This document shows positions 9,901 through 17,534 of a DNA stretch of 64,000 nucleotides, one piece after another. The notes beneath the pieces were generated by a model. That model saw only the letters and a program-made list of their open reading frames with translations, ran no database searches and was not told the origin of the DNA. The translations under genes were made by a program, and so were the position numbers. The stretch is from Paenibacillus bovis. Its GTDB lineage: Bacteria > Bacillota > Bacilli > Paenibacillales > Paenibacillaceae. The stretch lies in contig NZ_CP013023.1 of assembly GCF_001421015.2 (NCBI RefSeq), forward strand, positions 3,527,501 through 3,591,500, read 5' to 3'. Positions within the stretch are counted from its first letter, which is position 1. Every line of letters begins with the position of its first letter.

Positions 9901-10099
9901 GTGGTACCATATATTCGTTACCGCCGATATTGCGAGCCAGACAACCGATATTTATATAAACAACCAGCTGGTAGCCAAGAAAGCTCCATTTATGAACAAA
10001 GTCTCTACTATTGCTACCTTTACCGCCCAGACTCCCGAGCAGGATCAAGGCAATCTGAGTCTGGACAATCTCTCTATCCATTCTTTGGTCAAGCCCTGA
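6971..10099 (+). CDS. Secreted multidomain pectate lyase (PL1) with Ig-like, ConA-like, FN3 and LamG-like modules
   Basis: A 1042-residue exported enzyme that cleaves polygalacturonate by beta-elimination. It has a signal peptide (1-30) and a pectate lyase beta-helix at about 45-395 (FPGAEGGGMYTTGGRGG opening, DHCSFSNSVDE and HHNLIAHNASRNPR core motifs). A calcium-binding EF-like segment DRDHDGMPDTWE follows at about 402-450. Next come a bacterial Ig-like domain (about 453-541), a concanavalin A-like domain of the DUF1349 type (about 542-745), an FN3 domain (about 746-836), and a LamG-like jelly-roll (about 837-1042). Typical PL1 enzymes are 350-450 residues, so more than half of this one is accessory binding or spacer modules. 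The start has AGAGGAG upstream. Confidence 0.93.
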   Translation: MNSIISCWTRSLLAAAVAIPLIIPVAAEAADTSPPADSVSVALNRIPAFPGAEGGGMYTTGGRGGTVYEVTNLDDSGPGSLRDAVSAGNRTIIFRVSGNIHLLSPLKIKGSNLTIAGQTAPGDGIAVLDYDTTIDSDNVIIRYMRFRLGDAHPTESDAFGLRKHKNIMIDHCSFSNSVDEVLSPYQNENLTVQWSIASESMLMSHHSKGRHGYGGIWGGRNVTFHHNLIAHNASRNPRFASDAGDTVDFRNNIIYNWQFMATYGGENIAANMVGNYYKYGPDTARSVRGMIRDTPSATSQWYIDGNHVDGYPDMTADNWLAMPDAPAAARLSEPVAMPYPIADESAEQAYTSVLAEAGATRPKRDSIDARLMNEVSQRSGRMLNSPVEAGGYPELLSIPAPEDRDHDGMPDTWEIQHGLNPVDASDSLLIGADGYTHLENYLNELAASGTSVNPAVNILTPEPNQLIQADQPFTVTADAYNPDSRIVSVDFYSGDKQLGRDTTAPYEYRWHNVPEGTHYITARATDDTGTATSSSTIILHAVGPDTEEPWTTVDIGKVGVHGTATAAADHMTIRGSGRYGEGDSLSTSQRRDDFSLTYQQLNGDFEMISRIDNQSRIDNNAQAGMMIRSSLEPDAQMAALTQSTVKYGQAGRFIHRLHPGDKAIDKQTEDFLAPGYMKLVRTGDTVYAFLSQYGKEWIQAGSVQLPGMPDTVYAGFAADAAAIDNDIHNYNTAQFSDISIRRLEHMPSVPDNVYGTAVNKGIQIRWAPSAEADMYTVERALIENGRYTVMADKVKQTEYTDQTAAVGQLYYYRVTAVNTSSSSLPSVPVSAAIASDEPITAYWALDDFEQDKAGSPPSGYTLEPAHPGTDEYHVLIGNLLNSSGNTTAPGRQGLILSDAGKETTRITKRFKEQTGTVILDTYIQLSETASYDRMLQLLNTPGGYAAVAINAGPEGFSYYASSKEVRPLGDQIPQPGQWYHIFVTADIASQTTDIYINNQLVAKKAPFMNKVSTIATFTAQTPEQDQGNLSLDNLSIHSLVKP

Positions 10100-10127
10100 A
10101 ATACAGATTATGATCCGATCATGCCTA

Positions 10128-10164
10128 TCAAGCACCTGCCGGAACGTATACGGCAGGTGCTTGA
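10128..10164 (+). terminator. Strong hairpin after the pectate lyase gene
   Basis: A perfect 14-bp stem (TCAAGCACCTGCCG/CGGCAGGTGCTTGA) 28 nt beyond the stop codon. There is no U-run after it on the plus strand, so it may act as a weak terminator or an mRNA 3'-end stabiliser. Confidence 0.6.
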
Positions 10165-10175
10165 CCTATGCAAAA

Positions 10176-10203
10176 AAAGGAAATCCGCTACCGGACTCCC
10201 TTT
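10176..10203 (-). terminator. Terminator of the 152-aa unknown gene
   Basis: A 12-bp stem including GU pairs, followed on the minus strand by a run of T. It lies immediately downstream of the minus-strand gene ending at 10217. Confidence 0.7.
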
Positions 10204-10216
10204 GATCAATTATTTA

Positions 10217-10675
10217 TTAATCGCTCATGCCAAAATGCAGCAAATATAGCTTGCCATTTGTGAAGAACAGATAATCGTCCCATTCCAGTTCATAAAAGGA
10301 ATCCGGGGTACTGGTTACTTTGAATACGGTTACCACATTGCCCTGATTGGACAACCCTTCTTTGAGAATATGTAAAAAATGGCGGCTCCCGTGCTCCTGA
10401 TCAAAAGGCATGGCTCCCTGCTGGTCTACATCTGCACTGCGCCAGCGATAATAAAGCCAGCCAGGCAGCATTTGCAGCAAGTGATCTGGCCAATTCTGCA
10501 GCCGATCCAGACTCACCCGATCTGGTGTTAGCTGCATATAAGCGCAGACGCTCTCTACCAGCGTACCTGTTGCTGGAATCTCGTCCAGATCATAGTCGAG
10601 CGCACAATTATCCATCATATTCAGTTGGGCGACTCCCTGCAGGTAGCCCCGTATGTAATCCATTGTCAGCTTCAT
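10217..10675 (-). CDS. Unknown 152-aa protein
   Basis: I do not recognise a family. The protein is soluble and acidic, with an N-terminal helical part and a beta-rich C-terminal end (YELEWDDYLFFTNGKLYLLHFG) that looks like a small alpha/beta domain. The start is placed at the ATG at 10675, which has AGGAGAGG upstream; an earlier in-frame GTG at 10726 lies directly against an A/G run and is unlikely. It stands alone, convergent with the pectate lyase and with its own terminator. SMI1/KNR4-type and barnase-inhibitor-like proteins share this length and composition, but no match could be established. Confidence 0.75.
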   Translation of the reverse strand: MKLTMDYIRGYLQGVAQLNMMDNCALDYDLDEIPATGTLVESVCAYMQLTPDRVSLDRLQNWPDHLLQMLPGWLYYRWRSADVDQQGAMPFDQEHGSRHFLHILKEGLSNQGNVVTVFKVTSTPDSFYELEWDDYLFFTNGKLYLLHFGMSD

Positions 10676-10909
10676 AGGCAATATCCTCTCCTGTCCATCC
10701 GTTCCATTACAATAATGATCTGACACCTTTTTTATTATGGCTATGTAATCCTAATAGTATTAATAACCTGATTCTCTTTATCAGAAGCGTCAGCTGCTCC
10801 ATTATACTGCAAAACAGACGGAACAGGGTATATCATCCTGTGTAAATATTTATATGCAAGGGTAATATAAAAACAGGAAAATAGATGATAATAAAAGCTT
10901 GATAATATA

Positions 10910-10938
10910 TTGTATACAACTTATATTTATGTTATAAT
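10910..10938 (+). promoter_or_regulatory. SigA promoter of the YqkB-like gene
   Basis: TTGTAT (10910-10915), 17-nt spacer, TATAAT (10933-10938), in very AT-rich DNA 57 nt upstream of the start codon. Confidence 0.75.
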
Positions 10939-10952
10939 AATATTGTAAACAA
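10910..10952 (+). promoter_or_regulatory. Paired palindromic operator candidates
   Basis: TTGTATACAA (10910-10919) covers the -35 element and TTGTAAACAA (10943-10952) lies just after the -10 element. Their centres are 33 bp apart, three helical turns. This is the arrangement expected for a repressor binding both sites. A related TTGTCAACAA occurs upstream of the OhrR gene at 18939-18948. Confidence 0.45.
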
Positions 10953-10994
10953 TTTAATTTTAATAAATTAAATGTAAAGGGAACGGTGATTACT

Positions 10995-11363
10995 ATGAGA
11001 ATCCAATTAACCGAACTGGCAGACCAGAAACTAAAAGCAAGTCTTGGCGAACAAACTGGGATGTACAAATTGCTGTATGATACTGGTGAAGGATGTGGAT
11101 GTGATGGTATTCCGGTGCTGCTCATTGTAGACCAGCAGGATGCCAATGATACCGTGATCGAGACCAATTCTCTGCCGATTCTGATTGATCGTCAGCATGA
11201 AATTTATTTTGAAGCCTCCATGTACCTGGATGCAGAACCGAACTTCACTTCCTTCAAATTACGCAGCGATTCCATGCTGTACAGCAGTAATGTCAAAATC
11301 AGAGATCTTCGCGGCATGGAAGTTCCAGCCGGCACAGCTTCCAACTCCTGTGCGCTTCGTTAA
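10995..11363 (+). CDS. HesB/IscA-like (YqkB-type) iron-sulfur biosynthesis family protein
   Basis: A 122-residue protein resembling Bacillus YqkB, a divergent member of the HesB/YadR/YfhF iron-sulfur assembly family. The family's Cys pattern is reduced to CGC near residue 34 (EGCGCDGIPVL); a third Cys near the C-terminus (SNSCALR) may complete a metal site. The ATG at 10995 is preceded by AAAGGGAACGGTGA. It is monocistronic with its own promoter and terminator. Its cellular role is unproven in Bacillus; carrier or sensor of iron-sulfur clusters are both possible. Confidence 0.82.
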   Translation: MRIQLTELADQKLKASLGEQTGMYKLLYDTGEGCGCDGIPVLLIVDQQDANDTVIETNSLPILIDRQHEIYFEASMYLDAEPNFTSFKLRSDSMLYSSNVKIRDLRGMEVPAGTASNSCALR

Positions 11364-11391
11364 TAAGAAATACCGAGTATCTATTATAATA

Positions 11392-11442
11392 TAAAAGGCA
11401 TCGGCATATCAGGGAACTTCCCTTTATGCTGATGCCTTTTTT
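11392..11442 (+). terminator. Terminator of the YqkB-like gene
   Basis: Long imperfect hairpin with outer stem AAAAGGCATC/GATGCCTTTT and inner GGGAA/TTCCC, ending in a run of seven T. Confidence 0.85.
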
Positions 11443-11510
11443 TGTATAACAGCTGTTTGCTTATTTTGTGATAAATGGTATCGTCAAGCCTGCGTATGAA
11501 CAGACGATTT

Positions 11511-11966
11511 TCATATCCAGCGCATAAAAGGTTTGTTCACAACCTGGATGCCATGCTGGCTCGCCCACTCACTCAATTGCTCCAAAGACAAATCTTCTTC
11601 CCCAACAAAAACAAAGCAATGACTGGGCGTTAAAATCCGGCGTCCATGTGACTGAATGCCAACTACCGGACGCTCATATCCTTTTAACCAAATCTGCTGA
11701 ATACCGTTACTCCCAATCTTCCGATCACCTACCCGGATAGCTTCCTTGTCCAATTGTACCGAAAAAGGCTTTTGCAGACGGCGCCGAACCATAACCGCCA
11801 AGTATACGATCAGCAAGATAAGCATTGTCCACACCATATAGTACCAAGACAGACGATATTCCGGAAATGTCAGATTGCCCAATATACAGACCAGCAGCAC
11901 CAGATTTAAAAGTATACCGATAAAATCCCTTGAACCCGAAGGACGTTTGGCTTGAAATGTATTCAT
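11511..11966 (-). CDS. Small membrane protein with two N-terminal membrane segments
   Basis: A 151-residue protein with hydrophobic segments at about residues 14-34 and 43-62, a basic stretch RRRLQKPF, and a C-terminal cytosolic beta-rich domain of about 85 residues. The domain resembles the PH-like fold found in YdbS/YcxB-type bacterial membrane proteins (strand, DKEAIRVGDRKI, then GIQQIWLKGYERPVV). The ribosome site AAGGAGG is 11 nt upstream of the ATG, a little far. The function is unknown. It precedes a YdcF-like gene in the order of the minus strand but a terminator-less 96-bp gap separates it from that gene. Confidence 0.75.
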   Translation of the reverse strand: MNTFQAKRPSGSRDFIGILLNLVLLVCILGNLTFPEYRLSWYYMVWTMLILLIVYLAVMVRRRLQKPFSVQLDKEAIRVGDRKIGSNGIQQIWLKGYERPVVGIQSHGRRILTPSHCFVFVGEEDLSLEQLSEWASQHGIQVVNKPFMRWI

Positions 11967-12062
11967 AATAGCAGGTACCTCCTTGTTTGCAGATGATAGA
12001 TTCTATGTAGTCTGCAATCTGTATTTAATCGTGTTTTAAAAGATATAGTTCATAACTGTGCG

Positions 12063-12728
12063 TTATACCGTCAGCACGGTTTTTATCATAGCCAGATACT
12101 CGCGCAGCATACTGACCGGAAGCTTTCTCAGCGGCGATGGACAGGAAATACCGGCATATTCGGTATAGCCGATCTGCCCGGCAATATAACGGGCACGATA
12201 CATGTGATAATTGCTGGTCACGATAATAGCATGATAAGTGCCTGGTGCATAGTATCTATCTGTATCCATTACTTTCTGGCTGAATAGCAGATTCTCATAT
12301 GTGCTGGTGGAGCGACTTTCCATCAGTATGGCTGTCGACGGAACGCCCTGCTTTAACAGGTAATCACGCATCGCTACAGCTTCAGGTATCGTCTCATCCT
12401 CTCCCTGACCACCGGAGACGATAATTTTGCTATTACGGTGCTGCTGCCAGTACATCAGGCCGGTCTCTACCCGTTTTTGCAGAGTGACAGGCAGCTGATT
12501 TCCATTTTTGAGACCGGAACCGAGGATAATAATATAATGGGAATGAGCCGATTTGCTATCGTCCCGCTCAAACTGCGACAATACCAGAGCTTCGCCAACT
12601 ATAAAGGATAGCAAAAGCAGGCTGACGAGTATTATCAGCGTCCATCTGGTACGCGGATAGGTACGCCCTATTTTCATCAATCGGTGAAGCTTGTGAGGCG
12701 GGCTGGATCTGCTTTTCTTTTGCTTCAT
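12063..12728 (-). CDS. YdcF/SanA-type DUF218 membrane-anchored protein
   Basis: A 221-residue protein with a basic N-terminus and one membrane segment (about residues 30-52), followed by a DUF218 domain. Family motifs are IIILGSGLKNG, then IIVSGGQGEDE, SRSTSTYENLLFS and IIVTSNYHMYRA. Members such as SanA, ElyC and YdcF are linked to envelope integrity and lipid-carrier recycling, though the reaction is not settled. The active domain would face outward. GGGAGAG lies upstream of the ATG. Confidence 0.88.
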   Translation of the reverse strand: MKQKKSRSSPPHKLHRLMKIGRTYPRTRWTLIILVSLLLLSFIVGEALVLSQFERDDSKSAHSHYIIILGSGLKNGNQLPVTLQKRVETGLMYWQQHRNSKIIVSGGQGEDETIPEAVAMRDYLLKQGVPSTAILMESRSTSTYENLLFSQKVMDTDRYYAPGTYHAIIVTSNYHMYRARYIAGQIGYTEYAGISCPSPLRKLPVSMLREYLAMIKTVLTV

Positions 12729-13248
12729 AATGCTATGTACTCTCCCTCAATGATACAAGCTCCGTTAGGATGAATGCGTTATGTCGTGGTAGATGGGTTA
12801 TCATGCTGATAAGATCATATTTAGCTCTTTTCGATAGTAGTCTATCTGATGGCGCAGCTTCAGGACTGCCTGTAGAAGAGCAACTCTGTTGATAAGCCTT
12901 CTCTTTTTAGCGTACCATAACTATAGACATAGTTTCCATTTTTGCGCGGAAGTATCTATTTGATTCGAAACTGTCCATTGCTCACCGAATAAGGTCTCGA
13001 CTATGAATTATATTTTTAACTATATTTTGTAACCGGTCTTTATCTCGTTCTCCACTGCTTACGTTCTACTCGCATGCTCTACTCTTTATTTTTTGTTCTT
13101 TATTTTTTCCTCTCCAATGTCAAAACAAACGCAATAAAGCTCTATACCTTAGTAAAAAGGTATGAGCTTTATTGAATGCCTGTGGTACCGTGAGTTTGTT
13201 AATAAACAGGATGCGTTTATACTTCCTTGCTTCTCTGTGCAACTGCTG
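12729..13248. other. Intergenic region, 520 bp
   Basis: The only firm element is the terminator at 13132-13174. The middle contains T-rich DNA (13076-13120). A short minus-strand peptide frame ending at 12801 faintly resembles a Spo0E-like protein but lacks a start and the family motif. Confidence 0.5.
13132..13174 (-). terminator. Terminator of the transglutaminase-like gene
   Basis: Long hairpin with arms CAATAAAGCTC and GAGCTTTATTG extended by TATACCTT/AAGGTAT, 75 nt downstream of the stop on the minus strand. Confidence 0.7.
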
Positions 13249-15936
13249 TTATTCCTGCGGCCCAGCCAACTGTTCCAGTACCTGCAGCAGTTCACTGCCG
13301 GTACCCAGTTTGTATCCTTGCTGGACATATCGTATGTTCTGGTATTGATCCACGACCAGTACGATAGGACGCTGTTCACCACGGATCTGCTTCATGACTG
13401 TTTTCAACCCGGACAGGGTATTCAAATCCTGATCCACCAGCAGGTGCATCTGTTCAGGCAGTAGATCGGTTGCTATCCGCTCCTGTTCTTCCCCGGTTGA
13501 AGTCCAACCATATATGGGTCCCGCCCATGCCATCCATTTCTGCTGCTGTTCGGACAGTTCTCTCAGCAGATGCTTGGTCGGTTCACGCTCCGGCTCCAGC
13601 CAGGCGATAATGCAGCCTGCCGGATGAGCGACAGATTCGGCTTCGTCGCCAGACAGCTCCTTTTTCACCTGATCGGGCAAAGGAATGCTGATCAATGGGA
13701 CCGTATGCTGTTCACTGCGAAACAGTAGCTCCACTTGCGCTGTCTGCTCCGGATACACATAGAAATGCGTAAATCGCCCTTCTACACTACCATCGCTGAG
13801 CCGTGTTCCTGTCGTCAATCGATAGGCTCCCGGTAATACATCATATGGCTTGTTACACATTTCCTTTTCCCCATAGGGAAAGTGCACTGTGCGATAGGCT
13901 CCATCTTCCAACCGCGCCAATGTAAAATTACGATAATAGCCTGCTTCTTCATCTATAGATGCTGCGGCGAGATGGAACACGACTTTTCCTTTACCAGCGG
14001 ATGCAGACACCGATTCGGCAGTATGTTCCGATTGAATCGTCTGGATATCATTAGCGGCGTCTTCGGCAATACCGGCATTACGGTAACTGTCCGTCTCCTC
14101 TGCTTCACGGTACAGGACAAACTGTACTTCTATCCATTCACCCTGCTGCCAGTATTGAGGCTGCAGCTGCCGTGGTTCCAGTCGTGATGGAATACCGAGA
14201 CTGCGGGCAGCTGCGACAAATACGATATCCTGATTCAGCGCATCCATCACTCCCAATCGATGAGCACCCGCTGGTGTCGCCATACCGGAATAACGATCTA
14301 TCTGATTATATATGCGCAATTCTGTTTGCAGATCCGCTGCCAGCAGCTCCGGATTCCGGCGATAATCATCCTGCCTGGCTACAGGCCATAATGACTGAAA
14401 ATAAGCCCGGTATTCGGACAGCATTTCAAAATGAATTCGTGGACACAATACATAACGGTTAAAACGGTCGGTCTCTGCCTCGTTCAGTGCGGCGGCATAC
14501 CTATAACTGCTATTCAGATGATCTCGTAGAACAGGTCGAAATGTATCCTGCCAATCTTTGGGACGCATCGATTCCAGCAGACGCAGAGCAAGCAGTCGTT
14601 TTTTCGGTTCAGTTTCTTCTAGAAAAGCAGCCAGTTCCCGGCTGTTCCCTCTCGCTGTCTCCAGTATTGTCCAGATCCGGTCGGCAGGCAGCTGCCATTG
14701 GGCCGCCAGCTTATCAGACTGATCCCGGCTCACAAATCCAGCTTCGTAGGCAGTACGCGTCGCAATACCCTGCTGTACCAGCTGTTCGTGTTTTTGTTTA
14801 TCCTCTAATGAGACTATCGGACCCTCATCGACTGGTGGAGCCGCAGGAGCTGTCATTTTCCAGTCTATACTGCCTTCTGTAAAGGAAGCTGAACCCAGTC
14901 TCACGGTAACTTCGGATTGATCCTTATGACACCATGTCTCGCCCCAGCGCTGTCCTGTACGCGCATGAATAAGCAGATCTCCATACCCTGTCGTCAGCTG
15001 CGCAAGACCATTACTGTCACTTTTCATCGTCGCCAGCGGAGAGAATTCGGCGGCATTATATAGCTGAAACTGTACTTCGGCAGAGACAGGCTCTCCCTGT
15101 TCATCTACCGTATAGACGGTAAGCGAATGAACTGGCGCATACCGCTCTAGCATATTGATCTCTGTATACCAAGGATGCCTGGAGCAGACTTCTTCCGGTC
15201 CGGTATAGTCTGCAGTGACCCGTGTATTGACCAGCATCGCCCGGCGTGCCGGCAGCCGGAACCATCCTTCGTCCAATACAGGCTCCGGTTCACAAGCACC
15301 AAGATAATGCCATTGTCCGTCTGCCCATGCTTCGACCCATGCATGATTGGAATCGCAATGTGCCCAGCGTGGTGTATAACACTGGCGTGCCGGAATACCG
15401 ATACTCCGCAGCGCCGTTACGGCCAGTGTAGATTGCTCACCGCAGCGTCCCTGCGCTGTGCGCATAATCGTCAGCGGTGAGACCGTACGAATATCCGTCC
15501 CTACATAGGTCGCTCGTTCATGACACCAGTAATTCGTCTCCAGCACGGCCTGCGCCATCGGCAGATCACGGACCCGATCCGCCAGTTCACTATAAATGAC
15601 TTGACGACTGTTATCGATATTCTCGTTATTTACCCGATAAGGCAGTACAAAGTGTGCAAAAATCTCATCCGGAATCGAAGCACCCCAGGGCATTTGACTG
15701 CGTACATGCAGCACATGCCGTACATGTCTTAGAAAGTACTCCCCTTCATAATCAGCCAGATCATGCAGCGGCATATATGCATATAAAAATCGCAGCAGCA
15801 GCTGCTCTTCCTCGGTCAGAGGCAGCTTGAATATACTGAATAAGTCCTGTTCTCTCCGAGCAGCCTGCTGTCTTTTCCATTCGAACTTGCGATTTACCTT
15901 GTCTAGGTCCAGTCCATAAGATGCAGTCACCGTCAT
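13249..15936 (-). CDS. Large cytosolic transglutaminase-like protein with a second degenerate copy and thioredoxin-like C-terminus
   Basis: An 895-residue protein without signal peptide. Residues about 130-225 are a transglutaminase/cysteine-protease core, with nucleophile Cys165 in GRCGEQS and His198 in NHAWVEAW. Glu216 (GACEPE) stands where the usual Asp would be. Next comes a beta-sandwich region (about 265-350). A second region at about 540-640 has the same fold signature (SLGIPSRLEP after DALNQDIVFVAA) but lacks the Cys-His pair, so it looks like a dead copy. The last 120 residues resemble a thioredoxin-like fold without CxxC. AAAGGAGG precedes the ATG. It follows a CBM9-like gene by 179 bp, same strand. 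The substrate is unknown; peptide or glycopeptide hydrolysis is possible. Confidence 0.8.
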   Translation of the reverse strand: MTVTASYGLDLDKVNRKFEWKRQQAARREQDLFSIFKLPLTEEEQLLLRFLYAYMPLHDLADYEGEYFLRHVRHVLHVRSQMPWGASIPDEIFAHFVLPYRVNNENIDNSRQVIYSELADRVRDLPMAQAVLETNYWCHERATYVGTDIRTVSPLTIMRTAQGRCGEQSTLAVTALRSIGIPARQCYTPRWAHCDSNHAWVEAWADGQWHYLGACEPEPVLDEGWFRLPARRAMLVNTRVTADYTGPEEVCSRHPWYTEINMLERYAPVHSLTVYTVDEQGEPVSAEVQFQLYNAAEFSPLATMKSDSNGLAQLTTGYGDLLIHARTGQRWGETWCHKDQSEVTVRLGSASFTEGSIDWKMTAPAAPPVDEGPIVSLEDKQKHEQLVQQGIATRTAYEAGFVSRDQSDKLAAQWQLPADRIWTILETARGNSRELAAFLEETEPKKRLLALRLLESMRPKDWQDTFRPVLRDHLNSSYRYAAALNEAETDRFNRYVLCPRIHFEMLSEYRAYFQSLWPVARQDDYRRNPELLAADLQTELRIYNQIDRYSGMATPAGAHRLGVMDALNQDIVFVAAARSLGIPSRLEPRQLQPQYWQQGEWIEVQFVLYREAEETDSYRNAGIAEDAANDIQTIQSEHTAESVSASAGKGKVVFHLAAASIDEEAGYYRNFTLARLEDGAYRTVHFPYGEKEMCNKPYDVLPGAYRLTTGTRLSDGSVEGRFTHFYVYPEQTAQVELLFRSEQHTVPLISIPLPDQVKKELSGDEAESVAHPAGCIIAWLEPEREPTKHLLRELSEQQQKWMAWAGPIYGWTSTGEEQERIATDLLPEQMHLLVDQDLNTLSGLKTVMKQIRGEQRPIVLVVDQYQNIRYVQQGYKLGTGSELLQVLEQLAGPQE

Positions 15937-16115
15937 GCAGATAAGCCTCCTTTATCAATAGGTACTATGGATATAATCATGTCATGTCAGTTATTCCATG
16001 AGCAGCTGATTGCCTAATATTCAGAAACGTGATTATACTCTGGATATGCTGGGTCTATCGGATTTGTAGCGCATACAATATACGGTCAAATGATAAACAC
16101 GCATCATTCTGCTAT

Positions 16116-17207
16116 CTACTCCTGCCACACCCATCCATCTTCACGAATACAGATTCGAGACTTCCCATCTGGTAGTACAGTCGCGATCTGGAACATACTG
16201 CTTGTCGCTTCGATATTCCATTGCCGTGTATGAACCGAGTGAAGCTTCAAATCTCCGATCTGCAGCAGCTCCTCCAGATTCGTACAGTAGCGATGATGTT
16301 CCAGAGCATACATCCGCTGTTTGTAATAAAGCACTCGTAGATCCCATTTAATCTGTTCCTTTTCCTGTTCGATTAGCAGTATATGCGGTGCCGCTACTGT
16401 CCGTAGCTCCTGTTCTGATCCGGAAGGCCTCGTTATATCCTCTCCGGCAAAAATCACATATCCCCACAATTCCGGATAATGCATATTCACTACTCCCTGC
16501 GGACTCCACACCCAATTGTCTTCCGGCAGCAGCTTGCCAGTTACAGGATCGCATCGCTTCACATATTGGCCGTTCACGATATCGATCTGCCATTCCACCC
16601 GAGAAAAATTCACCCGCCAGTACTCCCCTGGCAGCGGTGGACGTTTCTCAACAGCACATTCCTGTAGAATTCGCCAGGGCAACGCGATCTCGACCGACCA
16701 CATTCGGTTAGTGGCTTCAGGATTATTCAGTTCACCATCCACATATACGGCAGTACGCAGACCACTGATATCCCAGCCATTAACAGCCGGGCCTTCATCA
16801 CGATAAGGCTTAACCAGCAGCAGATCCCATACCGTATTCAGCGCGTTGATTTCAAATTCATAATATTGATGTGTGTCTCCATCCGGATCGATAAAAATCT
16901 CAAAATCATTATCCTGAAAAATCACCGAATCCCTTTCCTGCTGATTGGCCCAGATCTCGTTTTCTTCCAGCTCGGCTCCTATGTAAAAGTATTGATCATC
17001 CCAGAGCATTTTCACCCGGGTTCTTTTGGCAGGGAGCGGTCTGCGATCGCCTTCAATATCCACAAAATCTTCCGTCCATTCCGCGTTCTGCCAGAAAGTT
17101 TGATCCAGACGGCCTGTCCATTCACTGCTTCCTGATGCACGCTTGCATGAGTATATTTTGGGGTTAAAGATAATCTGCGGCTCGGGGACAGCGGATAATT
17201 TGCGCAT
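16116..17207 (-). CDS. CBM9-like carbohydrate-binding protein
   Basis: A 363-residue protein without signal peptide. Residues about 30-240 form a family 9-like carbohydrate-binding beta-sandwich: DQTFWQNAEW, KMLWDDQYFYIGAELEE, NDFEIFIDPDGD, YYEFEINALNTVWDLLL and WSVEIALPW are characteristic. The C-terminal 100 residues end in a Trp-rich beta segment (ICIREDGWVWQE). The ATG is preceded by GGAGG with 8-nt spacing. Lacking export signals, it should act inside the cell on imported sugars or modified proteins. It probably forms a unit with the downstream transglutaminase-like gene. Confidence 0.85.
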   Translation of the reverse strand: MRKLSAVPEPQIIFNPKIYSCKRASGSSEWTGRLDQTFWQNAEWTEDFVDIEGDRRPLPAKRTRVKMLWDDQYFYIGAELEENEIWANQQERDSVIFQDNDFEIFIDPDGDTHQYYEFEINALNTVWDLLLVKPYRDEGPAVNGWDISGLRTAVYVDGELNNPEATNRMWSVEIALPWRILQECAVEKRPPLPGEYWRVNFSRVEWQIDIVNGQYVKRCDPVTGKLLPEDNWVWSPQGVVNMHYPELWGYVIFAGEDITRPSGSEQELRTVAAPHILLIEQEKEQIKWDLRVLYYKQRMYALEHHRYCTNLEELLQIGDLKLHSVHTRQWNIEATSSMFQIATVLPDGKSRICIREDGWVWQE

Positions 17208-17375
17208 TGTATTAACCTCCTCCGGGTTGGTTGTTGCGCCTGCATAGGATAACAGGCATATGGAATACTGCTTATTGTAGATAAGGATAGACAGAGGGTA
17301 AATATGGCATTTGTATGGTGGATAATATGTAGTATATGTTTAAGATTATGAATCTGTTGTTATAAGAATTATTAC

Positions 17376-17414
17376 GTAATGTGTAATGTGTAATGTGTAA
17401 TGTGTAATGTGTAA
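17376..17414. repeat. Tandem heptamer repeat (GTAATGT)5
   Basis: Five perfect copies of GTAATGT plus a partial sixth, about 170 bp upstream of the CBM9-like gene. Confidence 0.9.
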
Positions 17415-17431
17415 AAATAATGACCACTTTT

Positions 17432-17481
17432 AAAAAAGGATGAATCGCTTCTCTGATCAAAAGAAACGATTCATCTTTTTT
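17432..17481. terminator. Bidirectional terminator
   Basis: Stem GATGAATCG/CGATTCATC with a 19-nt loop, flanked by A-run and T-run on the two sides. It ends the acetyltransferase gene on the minus strand. Confidence 0.8.
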
Positions 17482-17534
17482 AATGAAGATATTCGTTAGA
17501 GCCGTTTTACATTTGTTTCTTCTAAGCTCACTGT

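Larger units (their letters stand above)
10676..10994. other. AT-rich intergenic region, 319 bp
   Basis: Between two divergent genes. It holds the upstream region of the 152-aa gene and a clear promoter with palindromes for the YqkB-like gene (10910-10952). No gene is supported in it. Confidence 0.6.
17208..17534. other. Intergenic region, 327 bp, with tandem repeat and terminator
   Basis: Upstream region of the CBM9-like gene. It contains the heptamer repeat at 17376-17414 and the bidirectional terminator at 17432-17481. No gene is supported in it. Confidence 0.6.

Noticed and set aside
12801..12917. Small Spo0E-like phosphatase gene on the minus strand
   Set aside because: The peptide end (LRHQIDYYRKELN) faintly recalls Spo0E-like proteins, but there is no start codon or ribosome site in frame and the SQELD motif is missing.
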